NCBI GenBank assembly: GCA_017545865.1
Contig: JAFWXO010000029.1
Location: 1-61,321, forward strand
From: Clostridia bacterium
Lineage (GTDB): Bacteria > Bacillota > Clostridia > Christensenellales > Borkfalkiaceae
DNA: 61,321 nt
Direction of reading: 5' to 3'
Shown here: piece by piece, positions 1 to 8,279 of the stretch
Layout: every line of letters starts with the position of its first letter
Position numbering within the stretch: the stretch's first letter is position 1
The notes under the pieces: model-generated
Database searches by the model: none
The model's input: only the letters and a program-made list of their open reading frames with translations
Told to the model about the DNA's origin: nothing
Position numbers and translations under genes: made by a program

Positions 1-101
1 GTTGTTAAGAACGTTTATATAAAAAAGACCAATTTTACGGAAGAAAAATTTGATGTTTTTCATCACTTTTAGAACCTTAAAATCGTCAGTATTTTCCTAA
101 T

Positions 102-138
102 AAAAAACACCGTTGAACCTGATGAGGTTCAACAGTGT
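102..138 (-). terminator. Terminator downstream of tRNA-fMet
   Basis: Read on the minus strand, a stem built from GTTGAACCT and AGGTTCAAC with a 4-nt loop, extended by outer pairs, is followed by a run of six T. It lies just past the CCA end of the tRNA and fits an intrinsic terminator. Confidence 0.8.
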
Positions 139-144
139 CTCACT

Positions 145-222
<78 letters not shown>

Positions 223-238
223 ACGACTTTGTGCGTTT

Positions 239-267
239 ATCATACATAAATTATTACACTTTGTCAA
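239..267 (-). promoter_or_regulatory. Promoter of tRNA-fMet
   Basis: On the minus strand TTGACA is followed after exactly 17 nt by TATGAT, about 16 nt before the mature tRNA 5' end. It is a near-consensus housekeeping sigma promoter. Confidence 0.75.
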
Positions 268-325
268 GAGTTTTTAGCCCTTTTTACTAAATTTATTTTC
301 CTCTCGTTTCTTTTTCGTTAATTTG

Positions 326-354
326 TTGATTACCTTTTAATTTTATGTTATCAT
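326..354 (+). promoter_or_regulatory. Putative promoter of the SDR-tilS-mannoside genes
   Basis: TTGATT, a 17-nt spacer and TATCAT lie about 30 nt ahead of the SDR start. The match is fair, not strong. Confidence 0.45.
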
Positions 355-386
355 TATTTATATTATTACTCATATAAGGATTTTTT

Positions 387-1160
387 ATGAATATCGCTAT
401 TATTACCGGCGCTTCGTCTGGTATGGGTAAGGAATTCGTTATCCAAGCAGATAAACGATACGCCCTTGATGAAATTTGGGTTGTGGCTCGCCGTGAAGAA
501 AGGCTCGTCGCTTTGCAAAACGACGTGAAAGCAAAAATCGTTCCGCTTGCGCTAGACCTTACAAACCCCGAAAGTTTTTTAATTATCTCAAATAAGCTTG
601 AAAGCGAAAAACCTAACGTTAAACTCTTAGTTAACGCTAGCGGTTTTGGTAAAATGGCGGAATTTATAAACTCTAACCCCGTTTCTAACGCAGGCATGGT
701 AGACCTTAACCTTAAAGCGCTTATTTTGATGACTCAAACCGTTCTTCCCTATATTAAAGAAGGCGGTAAAATTATCGAAATGGGCTCGATGAGTTCTTTT
801 GAACCCGTTCCCCACCTTTCCGTTTACGCAGCAACAAAAGCTGGCGTTTTGAGTTTTACAAGAGCGCTTGCTCACGAACTCAAAAAGCAAAAAATCAAAG
901 TTTTGTGCGTTTGCCCGTACTGGGTTAAAACGGAATTTTTCGAGCGCGCAGGCGAAAAGGAAAACCTTAAAAAATTCGATATTTTATACGACGCGGACTA
1001 CGTTGTTAAAGTTGCGTATAAAACGATTGACAAAAGGCGCAAAAACTACGTTGTTCCCGGGAAATACGCTAAACTTTTAAGAATTATGGCAAAATTTCTA
1101 CCGCATAACTTTATGATGGCGGTTATGGATAAACTTTTCAAGTTTGAAAAAAATGATTGA
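387..1160 (+). CDS. Short-chain dehydrogenase/reductase
   Basis: A 257-residue classical SDR. The N-terminal Rossmann motif TGASSGMG is at about residues 8-15, the catalytic YAATK motif lies near residues 150-154 with the expected upstream serine (EMGSMSS), and an NASG-like segment (VNASGFG) sits between. It should be a soluble NAD(P)(H)-dependent oxidoreductase; the substrate cannot be read from sequence. AAGGA lies a suitable distance before the ATG. Its last codons overlap the tilS start, so the two are probably co-transcribed. The C-terminal segment after residue 220 is basic and hydrophobic (LRIMAKFLPHNFMMAVMDKL), which could mean loose membrane association. Confidence 0.85.
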   Translation: MNIAIITGASSGMGKEFVIQADKRYALDEIWVVARREERLVALQNDVKAKIVPLALDLTNPESFLIISNKLESEKPNVKLLVNASGFGKMAEFINSNPVSNAGMVDLNLKALILMTQTVLPYIKEGGKIIEMGSMSSFEPVPHLSVYAATKAGVLSFTRALAHELKKQKIKVLCVCPYWVKTEFFERAGEKENLKKFDILYDADYVVKVAYKTIDKRRKNYVVPGKYAKLLRIMAKFLPHNFMMAVMDKLFKFEKND

Positions 1161-2433
1161 TAAAACCTTACTAAAACACGGCGAAACGATAGCCGTTGCA
1201 TTATCGGGCGGGAAAGATAGCGTGTGCTTGTTGCACCTTTTGCTCTCGGTAAAGAGCGAACTTTCTTTGACCGTTAAAGCCGTGCACGTTAACCACTCTA
1301 TCCGTGGAATTGAAAGCGACCGCGACGAAATTTTCGTTAAAGACCTTTGCGAAAATTTAAACGTTGAACTTAAAACCTTTACCATTGACGCGCCAAAGTT
1401 TTCAGCCGAAAACAACCTTTCCTTAGAACAGGGCGCAAGAGTTCTCCGCTATCAAATTTTTAACGGCTTAATCTCCGAAGGCTTCTGCCAAAAAATAGCA
1501 ACGGCGCATCATAAAAACGACCATTTTGAAACGGTTTTGTTTAACCTTTTCCGTGGCTCTGCTCTTAAGGGTTTGACGGGTATTAAACCGCTAAACGATA
1601 AAATTATCCGCCCTATACGTCAACTTTCACAAAAAGAAATTGAAAATTACGTTTTTGAAAACGGCTTGAACTTCGTTGAAGACAGCTCAAATATTGACAC
1701 GATTTATACTAGAAATTATATCCGCAAAGAGATTGCGCCTAAAATTTTACAGCGCTTTCCCGACGCTCTCGATAGCGTTGAAAGGCTTTCAAAAATCGCT
1801 ACGGAAGAAGATGAGTTTTTAGATAGTTTAGCGTTAAATTCTCTCGTTGAAAAAGACGGAAAAATCTACCTTTCGTTATCGACGCCCAAAGTTTTATTTC
1901 ACCGCGCCGTGATTATTGCGATGAACAAACTTGGCGTTAAGAAAGACTACGAATATATTCACGTTTTGCAAGTGGAAAACTTAAAAACTTTGCAAAGCGG
2001 AGCGGTTGTAACTCTACCCAAAGGCGTTACGGCGACTAGGGAATACGGCGATATAATTTTTTCAAGCGAGCAGGCAGAGAAATCAAGCCTTGAAATTCCC
2101 TTTTCGGTTAGCAAAATTCAGTTTGAAAACAAAACGATTTTGATAACGAGCGAGAATATCGACAAGCCTTATCTTTTGTTCGACGGGGATAAAATACCTA
2201 AAAACTCGGTTATTCGCACCCGTCGTGACGGGGACGTTTTCACAAAATTCGGCGGTGGAACTAAAAAACTCAAAGAATATTTAATAGATAAAAAAATACC
2301 ACTTTCCGAGCGTGATGAACTTATCGTTATTGCAAGCGGAAAAACCGTTTATCTAATCGTTGGCGTTGAGATTTCAGACCTTGTTCGCATTGACGATAAC
2401 ACAACGAATAAACTAAAAATAAAACTCATATAA
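1153..2433 (+). CDS. tilS: tRNA(Ile)-lysidine synthase TilS
   Basis: A 426-residue protein predicted to ligate lysine to C34 of the CAU-anticodon tRNA-Ile using ATP, converting it to an AUA reader. The PP-loop ATP-binding motif SGGKDS is near the N-terminus (AVALSGGKDSVCLLHLL). The sequences HHKNDHFETVLFNLFRG and IRPIRQLSQKEIENY are typical of the N-terminal TilS domain. The C-terminal segment TRRDGDVFTKFGGGTKKLKEYL is the usual TilS C-domain. I chose the ATG at 1153 rather than an upstream TTG because it overlaps the SDR stop. The gene is essential in most bacteria. Confidence 0.95.
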   Translation: MIDKTLLKHGETIAVALSGGKDSVCLLHLLLSVKSELSLTVKAVHVNHSIRGIESDRDEIFVKDLCENLNVELKTFTIDAPKFSAENNLSLEQGARVLRYQIFNGLISEGFCQKIATAHHKNDHFETVLFNLFRGSALKGLTGIKPLNDKIIRPIRQLSQKEIENYVFENGLNFVEDSSNIDTIYTRNYIRKEIAPKILQRFPDALDSVERLSKIATEEDEFLDSLALNSLVEKDGKIYLSLSTPKVLFHRAVIIAMNKLGVKKDYEYIHVLQVENLKTLQSGAVVTLPKGVTATREYGDIIFSSEQAEKSSLEIPFSVSKIQFENKTILITSENIDKPYLLFDGDKIPKNSVIRTRRDGDVFTKFGGGTKKLKEYLIDKKIPLSERDELIVIASGKTVYLIVGVEISDLVRIDDNTTNKLKIKLI

Positions 2434-2442
2434 AGGAGAATT

Positions 2443-4254
2443 ATGGAATTTTTATTAGGCGTAAACTACTGGGCAAGCAACGCTGGGCTTTTTACTTGGC
2501 GCAATTTTGACGCGACAGTCGTTGAAAAAGATTTTAAACTTTTATCGGAAAACGGCGTTAACACCATTCGTGTTTTCCCGTCTTGGGACGTTTTTCAACC
2601 GATATCCGACTCTTACGGTTGCAAGGAAACTTTCCGTTTTAGAGTGGGCGAAACCCCCGTTGAATATACTGACTTTCCAAATAGCGGACTTTCAAAACCC
2701 GCTCTTGAAAACTTCAAAACACTTTTAACGTTAGCGGAAAAATACAACCTTAAAGTTATCGTTTCGCTAATTACAGGCTGGATGAGCGGAAGAAGGTTTA
2801 TGCCCGACGCTATTAAGCACTTAAACCCGATAACCGACCCAAAAGCCGTTAATTTCGAGTGCCGTTTTATCAAAGATTTTATTGCGGAAACCAAAAATTA
2901 CAAGCAAATTATAGCGTGGGAGCCCGGCAACGAGTGCAACGCGATGAGTTTGGAAAGTGACGAGAGCATAAATGAACTTTGGCTTTCGGCAATCACTAAC
3001 ACTATTCGCGCGGAAGATCCAACTCGCCCTATTTTTGCAGGTATGCACGGTTTATCGGCGGGCGGAAAATGGAAACTTGAAACGCTTGGGCTTTATACTG
3101 ACGTTCAAACCATTCACCCCTATCCGCAATTTACCCCTTACTGTTCAAAAGACGCGCTCAACGATATGCGCTCGGTATTCCACGCCGCTGCGGAGAACGA
3201 ATATTACGCGTCAATTTCTAAAACGCCGTGCATGGTTGAAGAAATCGGCTCGTTAGGCCCTATGTTTTTAAGCAATATTGTTAGCTACGTGGAAAAAGCG
3301 CTCGTTACGAGTTTTGCTTCCGGCTCAACAGGGTTTTTATGGTGGTGCGCGTTTGATCAAGACAAGTTTGACTTTTCGCCCTACGATATAGTTGCGATGG
3401 AACAAAACCTTGGCTTAGCAAACGTTGACCACACTCCAAAACCTGAACTTTTAAAACTCAAAGAAACGGCTAAATTCTTAAAAGAGTTAGGCTCTTTACC
3501 AAAGCCGAACGTTGACGCAACGGTAATTTTAAACAGCGGGCAAGACGAGTGGGCGATTGCTTACGGCTCGTATATGCTTGCAATTCAGTCAGGCTTAAAC
3601 GTTGACTTTATGTACGAAAATCAACGCCTTCCTAAACGCGATAATTACATTATCCCCTGCATTTCAGACCTTAACGGCATACCCAAACTTTTATTAGACG
3701 AACTCGTTTTAGAAGTTAAAAACGGCGCAAACTTATATATCACTTACGACGGTGGTTACGTTGGCAGGTTTGAAGAAATAACGGGGCTTAAAGTTGCGGG
3801 AAGATATGAAAAGCAAAAAACTATTTCTTATAATGGCGGTAGCATTTTAGCAGACGTTACGCTTAATCTTGATTGCGCAACGGCAAAACCCGTTATCTTA
3901 GCGGACGACGGTAGCGTTTTACTTAGCGAAAACGTTTTAGGCAAAGGCAAAGTGTTCTTCTTAAACGCTCCGCTTGAACGCGCTTACACTACTCAAAATA
4001 ACCCTGAAGAAACCGTCCTTTATAAACTTTATAAAGACGTTATCCCCGTAAAATACGCCCTTGATTTTAACGACAAAAAACTTGCCGTTTACCACTACGG
4101 CAACGACAAGGCAATGCTTATTAACTTTAACGATTACGCTGAGTTTAATATCCCAAGCGTTAAGATTAAAAAGGCAATAAACGCCGAAGTAAAAGGAAAC
4201 GTTTTAACGCTTACTAAATCTTACGCTTATATCGAATACGAGGAGATTTTATGA
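2443..4254 (+). CDS. GH5-like glycoside hydrolase, probable cytoplasmic mannosidase/mannanase
   Basis: A 603-residue TIM-barrel glycosidase with GH-A clan features: WEPGNE carries the predicted acid/base Glu at about residue 164, and MVEEIGS carries the predicted nucleophile near 266-267. The C-terminal ~230 residues look like a glutaminase-like/beta-sandwich appendage seen in cellulase-family proteins. There is no signal peptide, so it should act on oligosaccharides already inside the cell. It is followed with a 4-nt ATGA overlap by a sugar kinase and then phosphomannose isomerase, so beta-mannosides are the most likely substrate. Other beta-glycosides are possible. A clear GGAG site precedes the ATG. 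Confidence 0.8.
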   Translation: MEFLLGVNYWASNAGLFTWRNFDATVVEKDFKLLSENGVNTIRVFPSWDVFQPISDSYGCKETFRFRVGETPVEYTDFPNSGLSKPALENFKTLLTLAEKYNLKVIVSLITGWMSGRRFMPDAIKHLNPITDPKAVNFECRFIKDFIAETKNYKQIIAWEPGNECNAMSLESDESINELWLSAITNTIRAEDPTRPIFAGMHGLSAGGKWKLETLGLYTDVQTIHPYPQFTPYCSKDALNDMRSVFHAAAENEYYASISKTPCMVEEIGSLGPMFLSNIVSYVEKALVTSFASGSTGFLWWCAFDQDKFDFSPYDIVAMEQNLGLANVDHTPKPELLKLKETAKFLKELGSLPKPNVDATVILNSGQDEWAIAYGSYMLAIQSGLNVDFMYENQRLPKRDNYIIPCISDLNGIPKLLLDELVLEVKNGANLYITYDGGYVGRFEEITGLKVAGRYEKQKTISYNGGSILADVTLNLDCATAKPVILADDGSVLLSENVLGKGKVFFLNAPLERAYTTQNNPEETVLYKLYKDVIPVKYALDFNDKKLAVYHYGNDKAMLINFNDYAEFNIPSVKIKKAINAEVKGNVLTLTKSYAYIEYEEIL

Positions 4255-5132
4255 TACTTGCAATAGGCGAATTGCTCGCCGATATGATAGGAAACACCGA
4301 AAACGGCTCGTTAAATTTCAACGCTTTCCCCGGTGGCGCGCCGTTCAATTTGGCGGTTAACTCAAAGCGCCAAGGCGCAAACGTAAGTTTTATCAGTCGC
4401 GTTGGAAACGACGTTATAGGGCGGTTTTTAATAGAACAAACCAAAAAAGCAAACTTTGATAACGCAGATATTCAAATAGATAACGAAAGAAACACAACCC
4501 TTGCTTTCGTTTCGCTTGTTGACGGCGAGCGTGATTTTTCCTTCTACCGCCACGACACTGCGGACTTTAATATAGAGTTTGAAAAGATTGATTTTTCAAA
4601 GTATAATAGCCTTTCTATAATTCATCTTGGCTCGCTTATGCTCTCTGAGAAAAAGGGTGTTAAGTTTGCAAAAAAGGTAGTTAAAAAAGCAAAGGCGCTC
4701 GGCGTTAAACTTTCCTTTGACGTTAATTTTAGAAGTGACGTTTATAAAAGCGAACAAGTCGCTAAAACCGCTTATCTCCCCTTTATTAAAATTGCGGACA
4801 TCGTTAAATTTTCAGAAGACGAGATTGAACTTTTTACTTCGGAAAAAGACGTGTTAAAAGCAAGCCAAAAACTTGCAAAAAAAGATCAACTTATCTTAGT
4901 TACTTTAGGTAGCAAAGGCTCGTTCTATTACTACAACGGCAATCACGGAATAGTTCCAACTATTCCCGTTAAACCCGTGGACACGACTGGCGCGGGAGAT
5001 GCTTTCTTTGGAGCGTTCCTTGCAAATATTGAAAACAAACCTTTTACAAAACAAGAACTTGAAACTGCGCTTGCAAAGGCAAACGAAGCGGGCGCTCAAA
5101 CAACTCAATTTTTAGGAGCAGTAAAATTATGA
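4251..5132 (+). CDS. PfkB-family sugar kinase (fructokinase-like)
   Basis: A 293-residue ribokinase-fold kinase. The N-terminal substrate-binding GGAPFNLAVN segment is followed by the second PfkB signature DTTGAGDAFFGAF, with the predicted catalytic Asp at about residue 250. Length and motifs resemble bacterial fructokinases. The start codon overlaps the hydrolase stop (ATGA), and its own stop overlaps the phosphomannose isomerase start, so translation is coupled. With that partner it could phosphorylate fructose or mannose, feeding fructose-6-phosphate. Exact sugar specificity is an inference. Confidence 0.88.
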   Translation: MILAIGELLADMIGNTENGSLNFNAFPGGAPFNLAVNSKRQGANVSFISRVGNDVIGRFLIEQTKKANFDNADIQIDNERNTTLAFVSLVDGERDFSFYRHDTADFNIEFEKIDFSKYNSLSIIHLGSLMLSEKKGVKFAKKVVKKAKALGVKLSFDVNFRSDVYKSEQVAKTAYLPFIKIADIVKFSEDEIELFTSEKDVLKASQKLAKKDQLILVTLGSKGSFYYYNGNHGIVPTIPVKPVDTTGAGDAFFGAFLANIENKPFTKQELETALAKANEAGAQTTQFLGAVKL

Positions 5133-6193
5133 AAGACCTTATAAATAAACCTATATTTTTTGAAAGAAACAGAGTTTACCGCGTTTACACGGGCGGTATG
5201 CCGTACAAAGAGCTTTTCAACGACGGTTACGACGACGGTACGGACAACTTTTTCCCCGAAGAATGGGTTGCAAGTAACGTTAAAGCCATAAACGAAAAAT
5301 ATTTTGGCGAGCGTGACGGCGTTTCCGTTATCAAAGGCACGAAAATCTTCTTTGACGATTTGTTAAACGAATACCCCGCCGAACTTTTAGGCGGTAGAAA
5401 ATACGACTGCTTAGTTAAATTTTTAGATAGCGCGGTAAGGCTTCCTTTCCAAGCCCACCCAACCAAAGAGTTTTCAAGAAAACACTTTAATAGCGACTAT
5501 GGTAAAACTGAAGCCTGGCTCGTTGTTGGCAAACGCCCAGGTGGAAAACTTTATTTCGGTTTTAAAGATAAGATGACTAAGGAAGAACTTTCCGCCTTAG
5601 AAGAAAGAAGCGAAACGGAAAGAGATATTATGGGCACTCTCCTTCAAGGGGTTGACGCTAACGTTGGCGATATTTGGCTTATCAAGGCTGGGCTTATCCA
5701 CGCAATCGGCGCAGGTTGTACTATCGTTGAAATTCAAGAACCAACCGACTTTACTATCCAACCTGAAAGATGGTGCGACAATCATCACCTTTCTTATAAG
5801 GAAGAATATATCACGTTAGAAAAAGACGTTGCTCTCGACTGCATCAACTACGATATTTTCGGCGAAGAAGCAAGAAAATACGCCGAAGTTAACCCGCAAA
5901 TAACCGTTAACACGGATGGTTATATTAAAGAAGAACTCATCACTTATAACGACACGCCTTGCTTTGCGCTCAACCGCCATATCGTTAAAAACGGCGGAGA
6001 GTTCACTATGAACTACGCGCCTTCAGTTTACATTTGCATTGAAGGAAATGCCGTTATCAAAGGCGAAAATTACGAGAGAAAACTTAAAAAAGGCGAATAC
6101 TTCTTCTTACCGTTTAGCGCTGAAAACAAGTTTACTATATCGAGTGAAAGCGAAGCTGTACTCGTTGAGTGCTTACCGAGTAAACAAGATTAA
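5129..6193 (+). CDS. manA: Type I mannose-6-phosphate isomerase
   Basis: A 354-residue cupin-type phosphomannose isomerase that interconverts mannose-6-phosphate and fructose-6-phosphate. Zinc ligands are visible in QAHPTKEF (Gln and His). The GLIHAIGAGCTIVEIQEPTD stretch is typical of Firmicute ManA proteins. The C-terminal half forms a second cupin (VYICIEGNAVIKGE). It is the last gene of the hydrolase-kinase-isomerase operon and is followed at once by a terminator. The context says the operon routes mannose units to glycolysis. Confidence 0.93.
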   Translation: MKDLINKPIFFERNRVYRVYTGGMPYKELFNDGYDDGTDNFFPEEWVASNVKAINEKYFGERDGVSVIKGTKIFFDDLLNEYPAELLGGRKYDCLVKFLDSAVRLPFQAHPTKEFSRKHFNSDYGKTEAWLVVGKRPGGKLYFGFKDKMTKEELSALEERSETERDIMGTLLQGVDANVGDIWLIKAGLIHAIGAGCTIVEIQEPTDFTIQPERWCDNHHLSYKEEYITLEKDVALDCINYDIFGEEARKYAEVNPQITVNTDGYIKEELITYNDTPCFALNRHIVKNGGEFTMNYAPSVYICIEGNAVIKGENYERKLKKGEYFFLPFSAENKFTISSESEAVLVECLPSKQD

Positions 6194-6200
6194 AAGCAAC

Positions 6201-6229
6201 AAAAAACCGACCTATCGGTCGGTTTTTTT
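6201..6229. terminator. Bidirectional terminator between manA and M20 dipeptidase
   Basis: A CCGACC/GGTCGG stem with loop TAT(C) is flanked by A6 on the left and T7 on the right. It can stop transcription of both convergent genes. Confidence 0.88.
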
Positions 6230-7454
6230 ATTTAGATAATTCTTTTATCGCATCTTTATAAATAGCATAGCAAAGTTTTAAATCTTCAATTTTCATCCGC
6301 TCGTTTGGAACGTGGCAACAAAGGTCTTTTCCAAGTGACGGGCCAAACGCAACGCCAAGTTCTAGCGCCCTAGCGTACGTTCCACCACCCGTAGTTTGAG
6401 AAATTGCTTTCTCGCCCGTATGCTTTTCGTAAACGCTATTAAGCGTTTGAACGAGCGCTCCGTTCTTGTCGGCGTAAAGCGGTTTTTTGTGTTCTATAAC
6501 TTCATACTCGCCTATTTTTTTAAGCGCGCCGTCAACTTCTGAAAGGGTGTAGTGAACGGGGTAGCGAACGTCAACGAAAACTTCTACGTTTTCGCCAACC
6601 TTTTTAATTACGTTTGGCGAGAAGGTTAAAATTCCGCTCTCGTCTTTAAACTTTTCAAAAAGCCTACCGCTAAACAAGTTCTCGTAAACTTCCTCTCTAA
6701 ACAGTCCTTTTTCAACCAAGAATTTAAGCGCTTTTTTTATGGCGTTATCGCCAAGCTCAGGCGTTGAGCCGTGAGCGGACACACCGCTAAAATTATAATC
6801 TTGCCCGTCTATCGTTACTTGCGCCTTATCGCAAACCACGTTAATTCTATCTCCGCCTAAAACGCTTTTAACGGCTTTTGATATGGGGAAAGAGTATTTT
6901 ACGTGATAAATGCCCTTTTCGGCATAAGTTACGGGGAACTCCCCGTCTGGCGAAAAGCCTATTTTTGGCATAACGGCAACTTCGTTATAATGATCGATGC
7001 AACCCCAACCGCTTTCTTCGTCACAGCCGAGTATTAGTTTTATCTTTTTTGACGGAACGAAGCCTTCGTCTTTAAGTTCTTTCAAGGCAAAAAGGCAAAG
7101 CGCGGCAGCGCCTTTATCGTCAACAACGCCCCTGCCGTACAAATACCCGTCTTTTTCAACGGCAGAATACGGCGAAACGTTCCATAAAGATAGGTCGCCT
7201 TCGGGAACAACGTCTAAATGGCACAAAACGGCGAGCCCGTCACGGTCGTTTCCCGATCCGAAAACAACTTCGCCGATAAACCCGTCGTAATTTTTCGTTT
7301 CAAAACCCAAGTTTTCAGCGTCACTAAGCGCTTTTGAAAGCATTTTGGAAACGCCTTTTCCGAAGGGGGCGTTTTTAGTAGGTTTTGATTTAACGCTTTT
7401 TATTTTTATCCAGTCTTTTAAAACGCTTAAAGCGTTTGCAAAATAATCGTTCAT
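6228..7454 (-). CDS. M20 family dipeptidase (PepV/Sapep type)
   Basis: A 408-residue zinc peptidase that should hydrolyse dipeptides in the cytoplasm. Metal and catalytic residues appear in the family order: CHLDVVPEGD (His, catalytic Asp), GRGVVDDKGA (bridging Asp), GCDEESGWG (catalytic and metal Glu), SPDGEFP (Asp) and the final His in CCHVPNE. The inserted lid domain runs from about residue 180 to 330. The gene stands alone. Its -10 (TATAAT) ends 6 nt before the ATG with no room for a ribosome site, suggesting a leaderless transcript. Confidence 0.9.
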   Translation of the reverse strand: MNDYFANALSVLKDWIKIKSVKSKPTKNAPFGKGVSKMLSKALSDAENLGFETKNYDGFIGEVVFGSGNDRDGLAVLCHLDVVPEGDLSLWNVSPYSAVEKDGYLYGRGVVDDKGAAALCLFALKELKDEGFVPSKKIKLILGCDEESGWGCIDHYNEVAVMPKIGFSPDGEFPVTYAEKGIYHVKYSFPISKAVKSVLGGDRINVVCDKAQVTIDGQDYNFSGVSAHGSTPELGDNAIKKALKFLVEKGLFREEVYENLFSGRLFEKFKDESGILTFSPNVIKKVGENVEVFVDVRYPVHYTLSEVDGALKKIGEYEVIEHKKPLYADKNGALVQTLNSVYEKHTGEKAISQTTGGGTYARALELGVAFGPSLGKDLCCHVPNERMKIEDLKLCYAIYKDAIKELSK

Positions 7455-7460
7455 AAAAAC

Positions 7461-7466
7461 ATTATA
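7461..7466 (-). promoter_or_regulatory. -10 element for a leaderless M20 peptidase mRNA
   Basis: TATAAT on the minus strand, then GTTTTT, then ATG. The -35 region is weak. The predicted start of transcription falls at or next to the A of the ATG. Confidence 0.55.
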
Positions 7467-7498
7467 TACTATTTTTATAAAAATACATAGTTTTATAG

Positions 7499-7527
7499 TT
7501 AACTTTTTATTAAAAGTGTGTTACAAT
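7499..7527 (+). promoter_or_regulatory. Promoter of radC-gltX
   Basis: TTAACT, 17 nt, TACAAT, with a TG extended -10 (TGTTACAAT). It is divergent from the M20 peptidase promoter. Confidence 0.55.
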
Positions 7528-7557
7528 ATTTAAAAATAATCGTCATTAGGAATTTTT

Positions 7558-8268
7558 ATGGCACAAAAGGAAAATCTTCACGAAGGGCATAGAAAACGCC
7601 TACGCGAAAAATACGAGCAAGGTAAAGAGTTTTTTAAAGAACACGAACTTCTTGAAATGTTGCTTACCTATTCTATCGCAAGAAAAGATACCAACGCTCT
7701 CGCGCACAAACTTATCAATAAATTCGGCTCTTTAAATGAGGTGTTGAACGTTTCAACCAAAGAGTTAATTAGCGTTGACGGTGTTGGCGAACGCACGGCA
7801 AACTTATTATCGCTCGTTGGATATATCAGCGCGTTAAAACAAAACCCCTTAGAAAAAACAAAACTTAATAATATTGACTCCGTTAAAAAGTTAGCTGTTG
7901 AACTTTTCAAAGGTTTAGACCACGAAGTTTTATACGTATTCTATCTCGATTCACAAAAGAGAATTTTGGGCTCTACTATGCTTGACGATGGAAACGTGGA
8001 TAGCGTTTCACTTAACTATAACGAGATTTCAAACGCAATTCTTCGTTGCAAACCAAAATCGGCAATCGTTCTTCACAACCACTTCTCTAAGTACCCCGAA
8101 CCTTCCGAGGCAGACGATCTTGCTACCGCCAAACTTATAACGTTTTTAAACTACAATAAAGTAACGCTATTTGATCACGTTATCGTGAGCGGAGAAGAAA
8201 TTTACAGTTACTTTTACGACAATCGAATTCAAAAGATTAAAGAATATATCAAAAATAAAACTATTTAA
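7558..8268 (+). CDS. radC: RadC/JAB-domain protein
   Basis: A 236-residue protein with an N-terminal helix-hairpin-helix region (LISVDGVGERTANLL, about residues 70-85) and a C-terminal MPN/JAB domain. The metal motif is HNHFSKYPEPSEADD, matching the HxH...S...D pattern, although the usual HNHPSG has Phe and Lys at the P and G positions. The family is widely annotated as DNA repair protein RadC, but its real role is unsettled. It lies 11 nt upstream of gltX and is probably co-transcribed with it. Confidence 0.92.
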   Translation: MAQKENLHEGHRKRLREKYEQGKEFFKEHELLEMLLTYSIARKDTNALAHKLINKFGSLNEVLNVSTKELISVDGVGERTANLLSLVGYISALKQNPLEKTKLNNIDSVKKLAVELFKGLDHEVLYVFYLDSQKRILGSTMLDDGNVDSVSLNYNEISNAILRCKPKSAIVLHNHFSKYPEPSEADDLATAKLITFLNYNKVTLFDHVIVSGEEIYSYFYDNRIQKIKEYIKNKTI

Positions 8269-8279
8269 AAGGATTTTTT

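Noticed and set aside
293-697. Minus-strand reading frame opposite the SDR gene
   Set aside because: It lacks a recognisable domain and overlaps an SDR with clear motifs on the other strand; it is a shadow frame.
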